Of a DNA stretch of 64,000 bases, positions 53,886-64,000 are shown piece by piece. The translations under genes were made by a program, and so were the position numbers. Under the pieces are notes generated by a model. It saw only the letters and a list, made by a program, of their open reading frames with translations. It ran no database searches and had not been told where the DNA came from. The DNA is from Pseudopyrenochaeta lycopersici. Taxonomy: Eukaryota > Ascomycota > Dothideomycetes > Pleosporales > Pseudopyrenochaetaceae. Location: positions 310,001 to 374,000 of the forward strand of contig NHZP01000012.1 of NCBI GenBank assembly GCA_003313425.1. The letters are read 5' to 3'. The number at the start of each line of letters is the position of its first letter. Within the stretch, counting starts at the first letter, position 1.

Positions 53886-56800
53886 GCTGGGCGACGAAGC
53901 GGGTTGCACGCACCCTCGAGCTGGAGCGGGAAGGATTGCACGTAGATGATGTGCTTCTGTAGAAATTGAGGAGGCTCGCTGCACACGGCACGCAAATAAA
54001 ACCGGGCGTTGGAGCTACAAGTAGTCCTCCCCTATGACGTGGGGTCCCTGCGCGAATCGGGCCTTGTGCACAATGAGACAGGGCAAGCGCGATCGCACTG
54101 CTAGCGAGCGCCGGGGTTCAGCTCTTGACCTGCAACTCGAGTGCTTCTGGACCGCCGCAGAAGCGTCGAACGCGCAACACCAGCCTCGGGTGCGGCGCAA
54201 ATCTATCGCGACATGAGGCGCTTGCTGCAGTTCGGGATGCCCGTTGACTGAGGCTGTACACCTGCCAACGACGGTGACGGCCCAGCATACGAAACGCGTC
54301 TTGGTGTTGATGCGACTATTTTTCATGTGCAATAGGCGACTGGGTTCGGTTCCTAGCCGGCCGGGTTGGACAAGCGAAGCCGCCTGATTTGTGACATCTG
54401 CGGGTGCATGGCACATCTACCTGTTGATCACCCACAAACGGTGGGAACATTACGTCCATGGTTCGATTCGGGGTTGTGATCTGTGCCGACTATCCTTCTT
54501 GGGAACCAGGACTATTGAAACAAAAGCAAGGCCTGCCAGAGCGAACAATCGTCATGAATACACTGGGGTACAAAGACAAAGTGGTGCGCTGTCGTCAGAG
54601 CTGGATTTGTGGCCCGATCGACGCCATGGGGGGCCCCTTGTCGTGCATGGGAAGACAATGACGACAGCCACCGCGACGTGTGCCTCAGTCGATGCAACAC
54701 CTTCAATTTGCTAGCAAGACCAGCCCATCTCTGTAATCGTACCAGTTTGTCTAGTTGCTGTACTCAGCCCCAATGGATGGAGCATGCAATCTCTCACTCG
54801 CTCCATTATACACACGCATGCCGCACTTCCCATGTGACAGCCAGCGATCTAGAACTTCAGCCACACCTCGTCTTCCCTCTCACTCCCTCCACGCAAATGG
54901 CATACCCACTGCTTTCAGCCACTTTTTGTAACCGCCCACGCTGCGACACATGATTGCGCCAATTTTTCTACTTTCATTTTCAGCTCATGCCCCTTGTTTG
55001 CGAATGCAAGTTGTCGTGTACTCAAGCCTCTGGCCTGTTTCAAGGGCTTGTCACGATGCTTGCCACTTGCACAGCCACTCGTTTTTGCCCTTGCGCTTCG
55101 TCGGCGACGGCGGTACTATCCACGGCTGTTCCTGCCCAAAGCGCGAACAACAATGATATGGTGGAAAGAACGATGGACTGAACACCCTTTGCTGGTGATG
55201 CAGCAGCTCCGCCAAAAGAATCCGCGTTCAGTTCTATGGTCTTTGTTATACCATTCACTCACTGCATGCCCCTGAGTTGGCCGTGAACGGCCGCTGCCGC
55301 GTCTTTCCAACAGCAACGAGGACTTCTCGACCTACATCAATGGCCGTTGGTATTGTATGCGTGCGACTTGTCCCTTGCGCTTGATGGTATGAGGGCGATG
55401 GCCAAACGAATACGATAATGAAATAGATTGGTCGGATGGCTAATTTGCTGCCAAGGCTTTCCGGAAACGCGTCATGCTCCACACCCGTCCCGTTATGGTC
55501 CATCAACGGTCACCAAAGCCTGCCAAAATGTTTGTTTACCGAGTTTCCCAAAGGCTGCACATACAGTAAGGAGAATCAGTGTTTTCCTGGAATTCATGTA
55601 GCTAATAGATGGGTTGCCGCACGGGGAGTACGCAAGTCATGGCCTCGCTCCACAACCCCCCGCTGGGCAACGCCACGAAAAGCCACGACAATGGCAAACA
55701 CTGACCTGGATCAAGACTGTGGGCGTCCTTTCTCATCATCCACGTTGTATTTGGCCTCCTCATAGTACAGACACCATCTGTATGTGCAAAGACGTTGTCG
55801 CACTCTGTTGCCAAGTGATCAAGACCAATTTGAGTGGTCGCATTGGGCCTGCACGATTATCGCCTTTACTTCAGCCAAATGATGAGGATGATTGAGCAAG
55901 TTTGAGGCATCTGACAGGTCCGACGGGTACTTAAGCTTGGATGGTGGCCCTCTCTCGAGGACCTGAATTTATCGCCCTGTCGAAATCTTCAGGCGCCGAT
56001 ACAATCAACACTCGCCGTCGACATTTACCAGCCGCTTTGCCGTCTTTGCCTCATTTCTCAACATAGCAGCGCTTACAGCAATTTTAAGCCATACGCGGTT
56101 ATCATTAATGGCCTTGTAATTCGAAGCGCCAAACATCGAGCATTCCGCTCCAAGATTACCAGAACAAGACCCAGTCTTACTATCATGGCCGCATGTATAA
56201 CAAGGCAATTGATCCTTCAGCCCTCTCCAAAGCATGAACAACTTTTTATAACCGGACTCCGAACGAAAGAAATGCAACAAACAGATGTGGCGAGGTATCG
56301 GAAACCAACAACGCACAGGCCTGTAATCTCCCCCACTAGGATCGTGTTTCATTCCTGTCACGCCTCCGCACGGAAAAACTCGACCGCTAGACGCCATCAT
56401 TTGACCCTCTCCTTCGTTTCGCGTGCGCGAGGCAAAGAGTCATGCAAATGAAAACTGACACCTGCAACATGATGAGCACTTCCTTTTGCATCGAACTCAT
56501 GTTGTCTTCGCAACTTGTGTTTGCAAGCTGTATGCGCAAATAAACTTTACAGAGGCAATGTGTTTCACATGCTCTTACAAAAATCCTTCCGGCTAAACAA
56601 AGAATCTCTCTTGCAGAACAGCAGAAAACAAATGAATTCATGCACTTCTACACGGTTATAGCATAAACATATCGTCATTTGGCGCCCTGATGCATGAGGT
56701 TTCTTTAGACGCCGAGGCATCATGATGGATTCCGTCCGCTCAACCACTGATCCTCGTTTCACGTTTCGTACTTTTGTCCACGGTCATTCGACAAACCGGA

Positions 56801-57266
56801 TCTAGGGCGGACCAGATCAAGGGTTATGCTGCAAGGGATGCTCTACAAATCTCCCCTGGTAATAACTCATCACAATATCTGGGTCTGTAGGATCGGGGCC
56901 AGCCTCAATTCAACGTCCTGCGGCAGCTAATCGCAGCCACCCTTCCTAGACCAGCGCTAGCGCTCGCTGGATAGATGACAGGTACTTGGCATTCAGGACC
57001 GTAACCCAGGGTTTCACGAAGCCACTCGAACGCTAGCACTGTCATGGTAGGTATGTGCCGTGTACGCGGGATGAGTATAAGAGGTTCATGTCGAGCCGTA
57101 ACTTTGAAGGGCATCAAGCTTGAAGCTGACATTCATTTTCATACGCTCTTTAGCATCCACTCACTTTCGTCGATTATCCATTCGTCTACCGTTCATTCGT
57201 TCATTCTATCTTTGAATATACTCTCACTTTGCAATCCAAGCAACTCCCAACTCTACACCAATCACC
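53886..57266. other. Gene-free stretch of 3.4 kb
   Basis: Only short frames occur, none with recognisable domains or credible exon chaining. The sequence is neither strongly AT-rich nor repetitive to the eye. A TATA-like element near 57073-57084 (listed separately) belongs to the AA9 gene. Confidence 0.5.
57073..57084 (+). promoter_or_regulatory. TATA-like element upstream of the AA9 gene
   Basis: GAGTATAAGAGG lies about 185 bases before the AA9 ATG, followed by pyrimidine-rich leader sequence. Spacing would put the transcription start near 57110-57130. Confidence 0.4.
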
Positions 57267-58336
57267 ATGAAGTACTCTGCTGCTATCGCTTTGGCTGCTG
57301 CCAACCTCGTTGCTGGACACGCCACCTTCCAGAGCATCATCATCAATGGAAAGGATCAGGGCCAGCACTTTGCTGTCCAGACTCCTGCCAACGGCAACAA
57401 CCCCATCACGGACGTTACCTCCACTGCCATGAACTGCAACGGCGGAAAGGCTACTGCGGACCAGGTTGAGGTGGCTGCTGGATCTTCCATCACCTTCCAA
57501 TGGCATCACAACGACGGCGCCTCCCTGGCTGGAGACAACGATGAGCCTATCGCTGCTGTACGTTCTCATCACCTTCACAAATGACCTTCATTTGCTAATA
57601 TTCTTTGCAGTCCCACAGGGGTCCGGTCCTAGTCTACATTGCCCCTGCTGAGTCGAATGGCGAGGGCGCTGTCTGGACCAAGATCTTCGAGGAGGGTCTT
57701 TCTGGTGGCAAATGGGCCGTCGACAAGTTCATCGCCAACAAAGGTGCCATCACCATTGACCTTCCCAACCTCACTGCCGGCGACTACCTCATCCGCCCAG
57801 AGATCATCGCTCTCCATGAGGGTAACAGGCCCAGCGGCGCCCAGTTCTACAACGGTTGCGGTCAGATCAAGGTCACTGGCTCTGGCTCTGCCTCGCTCCC
57901 CAGCACAGGCACCGACATGACCAAGGCCTACTCCGCCACTGACCCAGGTGTCCTCTTCGACATCTACAGCGGAAAGACCACTTACCCCATCCCCGGCCCG
58001 GCTGTCTGGGACGGCGCTTCCTCTGGCAGCGCTCCTGCCCCTACCACCCCATCCAACACTGCCGCTCCCGTCGCCTCGGCTGCTCCCTCTAAGACCGCCA
58101 CCCCTGTCGCTTCTGCTGCCCCCTCTGCTACCCCCACCAAGGAGGCTGAGCCCGCTACACCCACTGAGACCGAGGCCGCTCCTGTTCCTTCCTCTGGCAG
58201 CGGCTCCGGCTCCGGCTCCGGCTCTACTCTCCCAGAGACCTTCACCATTGAGCAGTTCATTAGCTGGCTCAAGGCCAACACTGGCAGCTCTGCTCGTCGT
58301 GCCCGCCGTGCCCACGCCCGCGCTTTCCAGTTGTAA
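57267..58336 (+). CDS. AA9 lytic polysaccharide monooxygenase
   Basis: Exons 57267-57557 and 57611-58336 with a 53-base intron give 338 residues. A 17-residue signal peptide ([17 protein letters not shown]) leaves His18 first, the N-terminal copper ligand, in [15 protein letters not shown]. The second ligand is His99 in [13 protein letters not shown], formed right after the intron. The axial Tyr177 is in [14 protein letters not shown]. The enzyme is secreted and oxidatively cleaves cellulose or other beta-glucans. A Pro/Ala/Ser/Thr linker and Gly-Ser repeat follow from about residue 230. Instead of a CBM1 the protein ends in a short module ([19 protein letters not shown]) and a basic [11 protein letters not shown] tail. 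Confidence 0.93.
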
Positions 58337-59662
58337 GATGTGACATTCTTACAAATGTAAGGATTGCTACGCCTACAATCTATGACGGTCCTTCGTGGCC
58401 AAATTCTGCATGGACAGGCGTCGGACTTTTATACCTTGGATTAAAGAGTATATTCTTTAGATGGGATTTGTGACCCCATATTTTTTCTTGAAAAGCTGCT
58501 AGGATCAGCTCAAACTTTTTTGATGTAAATATAGCATTCATGACGAATGGAATTCGAACGTTCTTGTACAAATGATTGTGTGCTATCCAGATGCTTCTTG
58601 TGCCTATTGTATTAAAAGTCACGCCATCATTGCCCCACCTGATGACATGTTGTGCCAAAGACTACATCGTCGCTTGCTTGATAGGCTGTTCGTTGGTGTC
58701 TTCGGGGACTAGACAAGACAGCCACGCTCGGCAACCAAATGAGATCAAAAGTCATAGAGAATGAATCCGTCTGATCAAATGTTCTTTCTTGCTAGATTTA
58801 TGGAGTTTTTAGCGAGGGCAAAATATGTACCAGTGACAACCCTCCAATTACACATTTGAAGTGCTGGAGAAAAACAGCTCCATCTCTTGAAGACGCCAGC
58901 ATTCGCCTATCGATTCAAAATATGTACATGAACCCATTCCCACGCCAAAATTTACAGCCAAGCATACTCCTTTCGACAATCATTGCCTGTCAAATACCTC
59001 GCGTCGTGCCAATCCGGACACCACTATTCTTGTCTGCCTCAGAACGTTCCATTGCACCTGCTTTTTTTGTCACATTCAACAAGACTTTGTATTTTATCCG
59101 TAGACCCGGCGCTGTGGGTATCTACCGGAGATTACGCGGATGCACGGCAAGCGATGGGGAGGATGGACGGTGTACCGAGCTCCACGTAAGATTAATGGAC
59201 GTGAGCGGTGGATAGAGATTACAGGGAAGTGGTGAGATGGAGGAAAGTAATTAGTTGCCTTGGCCTTCGACCAGCACGGTGTTGTTGGCCAGAGCTGTCG
59301 GGGTACATGTGAGGGTGTGGATGCGGTTGCAAAGTAAGCACTGCATAAAGCGCAACAAAATACAGAAGCGTGATAGAAGTCGAGATAAGGTGCGAACAAG
59401 GTTTGAAATTATGCCGCTGCCAACGGCTACATTCAATACTGTACATGTGCATAGATGGATACGGTCGATGCCACCTGAATGGATTCAAAGCTCCAAATGC
59501 CTAAAGTCGAATAGCCAAAATTTTCCGGATCCTTTTTTGGTACCCGTTGGTATCGTATTCCCAGAGTAAAAACGCCCATTCCATGATCATTAATCGTCCT
59601 AATAAATTCCCAAGCGAAAAAAAAAGTTGAAGAAAGGTTCACGCTAGAGCGCTATGCAATGC
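58337..59662. other. Convergent intergenic region, no gene seen
   Basis: About 1.3 kb between the 3' ends of the AA9 gene and the repeat surface-protein gene. Mildly AT-rich with no supported coding frame. Confidence 0.5.
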
Positions 59663-62396
59663 CTATGCAAAGAAGAAGCCCACACAACAAATGACCAAAA
59701 ATGTAATCCAGTGAGATATCTCATGCTTAGAGCCGGCGCCTTGTCGTTGGCTCGTCGCAGCTGCCTGTCCATTGGTTCCACTAGCTCCTGCACTGGGGCT
59801 TGATGTACTAGTGATACTTTGACTCCTTGTTGTGGTGGCGGGGAATAGAGCTGTAGTAGTGCTGCGCCCCGAGCTGCCATATATTAACTCTGTAGCACCA
59901 GGTGCTAGGCTAATCGTCGTCCCATCTACTGTAATGGTGCCTCCTGGCGTTAGCGTCTGACCTCCGATTAAGAAAGTCGTTCCGGATATGGCCGTGTACG
60001 TCTGTGAACCAATCGTGAGGAGTGGTGCATTTGTAATGATCGGATGGGGTTGAGAGGTGATCAAGCTTGTTTGCCCGTTGATGATGAGAGCAGTGGCTCC
60101 AGGAGCCAGTGAGATGGTTAGGTCACCCACAACGACGACGCCGCCCGGCGTGAGGATTCTAGTACCGATCAAATAGGAAGTCCCAGTTCCCGGAAGTGGT
60201 CTGAAGATGCCATTTCCAATAGTAAGGGGAGGTGCGGTAATACCTGGAGCAGGAGGAGCTGCCACAGTTGAAGTGACGCCGTTAATGACAACAAAGGAGC
60301 CCGAAGGCGCAAGCGAAAGGGTGGTCCCAGAAACTGTGATTGCAGGGCCGCCAGGTGCAAGCGTTTGATCGGATATGATAAAAGTGGGCCCTGCGTTTGG
60401 GTTGTTTTGATTATTAGGGTTCCCTGGCCCACCTAGACTTGGCTGCGCCGTGATTGTTGAGCCACCCACGATAATCTGAGGTGGGCTCGTTGCAGCTGGT
60501 GCTGATCCCGGACCAGCTGGCAGAATCTGCGTCGAGCCTCCAATGACCACAAATGAAGCCGAAGGGGCAAGGCTGACTATTGTTCCATCGATGGTTGCAA
60601 CACCACCTGGGGTCAAAGTCTGTCCTGGTGCGATGAAGAACTGAGTTGCTGCATTAGGCGTGAGAGTCGAAGATCCAATTGTTAGTACTGGTGGAGGCTG
60701 CGGTGCTGGTTGTGCAGGGGGATTGAAAATCTGCGGTAGCTGGGATGTCGTACCGCCGATGACAATAGCAGTAGCCGACGGGGCGAGTGACACGGGAGTT
60801 ACACCGCCTACAGTAATAGCTGGGCCTCCGGGCTGCAGCGTCTGTGAGCCCACAATGACTTCCGATGATGGGCCAATCACAACTGGAATCGTCCCAATGG
60901 TACCGACGGTAACTTGAGTGGGTTGTGGTACATTCGGTACCTGTGGCTCCTGGCTCCCAGCATTGTTATTATTGTTATTATTAGTATTGATATCGTTATT
61001 ACCTGCCCGCGTTGTGGGAACTGGGTCTGGTCGAACGTTTGGCTTGAGGCTCACGGAAGTTGGGTCAAGGCCGGGGAGATCCCAGTCCGCAATCGTAAGC
61101 GGTGGGGACCTGGATGTGCCTTCGTTGTTGATGACAACAGGTGGATCGTCGAACCCGAGAACAGATGATTCAAAGTGAATGATAAATGGGTCTGCATTGG
61201 GCGCATTTTCGTAGTACAAATCCACGACAATGATAACGGTGACAGTAGCTTCAAGGTGACCTGCATCGCATGCTGATTGCGGAATCTGTTCTAGGAAACC
61301 TTCCGGGAGGGAACCTGTTGCTGAGCTTTCGTGATCGATTCCTTTCAACCAGTATGGATACGCATAAGCAGATTGAAGCTGAATTGTCTCGGTCCTGTTA
61401 CCAGACTCGACCTCGTAAGCGGTAAAGTAAACGAACGGAGTGGCGGATGTTTCTGTGTACGTAACATTTGGAGCAACCGAAATAGTAGTCGTTGCCTCTG
61501 GTTGCCCATATGTATACAAGTCGTACAACCTAGCATCCGAAACAGGTATCAAACCCCCTGGAGGAAAAGGCGCAGCGGCTGTCCGATATGCGATAGCCGT
61601 CGCTGCTGCTGCAGGCTTGTCTGTATAGTACACACAGTCAGTCATTGTGTAGTCCAATTCTGGGACATAGGAATAGCTCCAGGTACATGCAAAGTCTGAT
61701 TCAAGAGCACTAGCGGGGTCAAAGGTAGCCGTGTGAGGGATCAATGTGTACGACTCGGCGTTTGTGAAGTTCGGTGCAGCGGTGGTCATGGTACCTAGTT
61801 TGTGGCTGTAGGTAGGAGGATACCACCAGTCCACGCTGGCACTTGGAATATTGACCGTACATGTTGCATTGGAGAGCCGGCTGGGAACTGATGTTGTCGT
61901 ATTGTCCGGCGCATTAGGTGCCGAAACTGTTGCATTGGCAGAGACTTCTGCCGCCGGTGTCGCAACAGAAGGGCCGTCCAGACCTGGTGAAGTTGCGATA
62001 ATAGAATCTGTTGCGGCTGATAATGAAGTTGTATTCGCCAAAGTGTTTGATGCTAGTGAATCAGATAAGCCTGCTTCTGTCGGCTGGGGACGTCCATTAT
62101 CGCTGGGCGAACTTGATTGGGAAGCATCGACGGGAGATAATGATTGTAATATATTGGGTGAAGCAGTCGAATAAATCTCCGTGGATCCCGTCGAGGTAGA
62201 GACAGAGAGACTTGATATGAGGGTGACGTTGGAATACAGGGCTTGATGGCTTGGTTAGTACGCGTGAATACGACCCGCGAGGCTTGACGGGACTTTTTAA
62301 CTTACAAGTATCGTTCACGCTATCGCGAGGATGAATAACTGGTCCCGCCGATATTGACACTGCCCATAGCGTGGCAAACAGATAGTAGGGAAACAT
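59663..62396 (-). CDS. Large repeat-containing, probably GPI-anchored surface protein
   Basis: Exon 1 is 62396-62306 and exon 2 is 62241-59663, with a 64-base intron, giving 889 residues. A signal peptide (MFPYYLFATLWAVSISAG) is followed by a Ser/Thr-rich stretch with many N-glycosylation sites. A globular part with conserved Cys, Tyr and Trp comes next (VDWWYPPTYSHKLG, DFACTWSYSYVPEL). After an Asn run come about five imperfect repeats of 55-75 residues built on a scheme like LTIGSxT...IGGQTLTPGG..TVDGTTISLAPGAT..VING. The C-terminus is Ser/Thr-rich and ends in a hydrophobic tail (WITFLVICCVGFFF) fitting a GPI signal. It is likely a wall-associated adhesin-like protein; partners are unknown. 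Such repeats are common in Pezizomycotina. Confidence 0.85.
59880..60915 (-). repeat. Five coding repeats within the surface protein
   Basis: On the minus strand each unit encodes a beta-rich segment with TLxPGG and SLAPxA as the most constant parts, starting near 60915, 60710, 60500, 60225 and 60025. Divergence between units is high, so they are old repeats. Confidence 0.75.
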
Positions 62397-64000
62397 GCCG
62401 TCGTAAAGTGCTGCTCACGCAGGCACTCTATGTAAAAAATAGCGAATGTGGTGACGACGGAGTTGACCCAAGGAAATGGTGGACATGCGAGTGTGCAGCA
62501 AGGGGCGATTAAGAGAGCGAGCCATCGCGCTTTGGGTCCGACTGACAGGTCCGTCTCGTGCTGGTCCCGCGGGGGGGCGTGGCTATCGGCACGATCAGCA
62601 CGGGAGGAAGCTAGACCCAAGCCTCTGTTCACGAAGTCCGAGGCGGCCACGTAACTTACATCCCGTTCAGCACAAGTACAGGCTGCAGCGAGATGATAGC
62701 TCACGTGAAGCGGCCTTTTCCACCAATGGGCAGCCCATGCCTCGCAGAAAGCAGCGTTTTGGACGATACTTTACGTGCAGTGCGGCTGACTGCAGGTCCA
62801 GGGCGCAAACCACTTACTCGCTGTTGACCATGTTGGGTGTGGGGATACAAACGCCACAAAGCCCGGGCTTCGCCTTACCTAGCATGGGCTGTTGCTTGTT
62901 TCGTACAACGCCTCAGGCGAGCCCATGTTCCCAATCCTGTCGTGTCCCATCGTTCGCCAGTGGATTGGCAGGGCGTTTGATTGCACCTTCATGCGCACGG
63001 GAGGCTGGCGGACTGCGCCCATCGACTCTCCCTTTTGCGGTTCTCTGAGGGAGATTGACAAGCCACGTCTGGAGAAAGCAGGATCGCTGCAGATGCAGCG
63101 AGCCATGCGCGCCAGCAATATGGAATGACTGCGTCCCGGCTCATCACTCGAGTCTTGGAAGGGTCTCCGCCCTGTCCGGCATGCAGATGGAGACGAAGCT
63201 TTAGGCAGGTCGCGGTGATCCGCCACGCTCAAAGCAGATAATTTTCCTCGCAAGCGCAGTGCTTGTGCGGGATCCAGATCTGATGCTCCACCTCGTGCAG
63301 TCGGATGGCTTGTCGCAAAGTCCCGGACGTGCGCGTTCGAATGCGTTGGTGGAGGCCGTCCAAGCCGCCATTTCGGCGACAGCTGAGCGCCATGCCGCTG
63401 TTCCAGGATGCCCAGAAAGCCCCTCCACAAATTGCGCGAACTGGTGGTAGACGCTGTATGGATGAAACGAGGTCACGGCACTCGTCTGGCTTGATTAATT
63501 ATCCGGGCGAAAGCAGCGGGTCGAGGCTCGCCGTGCAAGCGGAGTTTGCAGTCGTCGTCCGTCATCCCAACGCGGTGGCCGCACGAGGGCGACGCACAGC
63601 AAACGCGCGCCCGAGAGGTCACTGATGCGGCACTGCAGGCAGAGGCGCTATCGCTGGTTGCAGCGAATGACGGAAACGCGAGCTTCAAAGAGAGCTGTCA
63701 CCGTGGCCAAGGCACAGACTTCGTTAGGCCCAGAATCGCAATATATGCCTTGGCTTCTGGAGCAAGCTCGGCTGAACATCCAGGGTCTGAGCCAATCTGG
63801 AACAACTCCATCCTATCTGCCTTTTGCAGGCCGTCCGCACCCATTCTGCTCCTCCTCCCCCTCGTGCTGCCGGCGGGACAGACAATGCTGCTTGGTGATG
63901 CTGCTCGCTACCGCTGTGGTTGAGTGGCTCCCGTCGCGCCTTCCACACGCCGCCTAGTTGCTCGACCATGCTCCCCTCGCGAGGCCGTCGCGCCTTCCTC
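62397..64000. other. Gene-poor right edge
   Basis: About 1.6 kb with open frames on both strands in GC-richer sequence but no recognisable domain. An ATG at 63968 opens a frame to the window edge (MLPSRGRRAFL) that could begin a gene, but 11 codons are not enough to call one. Confidence 0.4.

Noticed and set aside
54320..54380. Possible tRNA T-arm-like sequence (GGGTTCGGTTCC)
   Set aside because: I could not find matching acceptor, D and anticodon arms at correct spacing.
60914..61178. Plus-strand frames across the surface-protein gene
   Set aside because: These are reflections of repetitive codons on the opposite strand.
62440..63970. Several overlapping frames at the right edge
   Set aside because: They are mutually overlapping on both strands, lack domains and cannot be chained into a credible exon model.

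Overview
The window looks like nuclear DNA of a filamentous ascomycete, most likely a Dothideomycete of the Pleosporales type. Genes are split by short GT-AG introns, mostly 47-66 bases with a few down to 38-41. The gene content (AA9 and AA14-like oxidases, GH72, PLAC8, HET, Zn2Cys6, CSC1/OSCA) is typical of Pezizomycotina. AT-rich gene-free patches contain a degraded duplicate whose changes look like repeat-induced point mutation (RIP). Exon structures given here come from reading splice sites and conserved protein motifs by eye. No homology search was run, so family names are recognition and not database hits.

Layout. 1-5.5 kb: 5' part of NOP58 (minus), an Arp10-like actin-related protein, and a C2H2 zinc-finger protein. 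6.4-10.5 kb: a GrpB-GNAT fusion (minus) and a PLAC8 protein. 11.3-17.8 kb: an EAF-type elongation factor (minus), a secreted AA14-like copper oxidase, and a GH72 glucanosyltransferase. 18.3-20.7 kb: divergent RPS0 (uS2) and mitochondrial uS15. 22.8-31.5 kb: a candidate catabolic cluster made of an FAH/alpha-beta-hydrolase fusion, an SDR, a sugar-porter MFS and a Zn2Cys6 regulator. 32.7-35.3 kb: a transcription factor joining SAM, HMG-box and a fungal regulatory region. 37-40 kb: an unrecognised alanine-rich protein, a broken pogo-like transposase N-terminus and a second SDR. 40-47 kb: an AT-rich segment with a degraded copy of a HET gene and its promoter, then a P450 and the intact HET gene. 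47.2-53.9 kb: divergent SPF27 and neutral ceramidase, then a CSC1/OSCA-type channel (minus). 57-62.4 kb: an AA9 LPMO and a large repeat-bearing, probably GPI-anchored surface protein (minus). The rest is gene-poor.

How they fit together. Core RNA and protein-synthesis genes (NOP58, RPS0, uS15m, SPF27, EAF) sit between secretome genes for plant-wall attack (AA9, AA14-like) and the fungus's own wall (GH72, repeat surface protein). The most coherent functional unit is the 22.8-31.5 kb group, which has a transporter, a regulator, an oxidoreductase and a two-domain hydrolase. It resembles a small sugar-acid or aromatic-acid catabolic cluster. The substrate is not readable from sequence.
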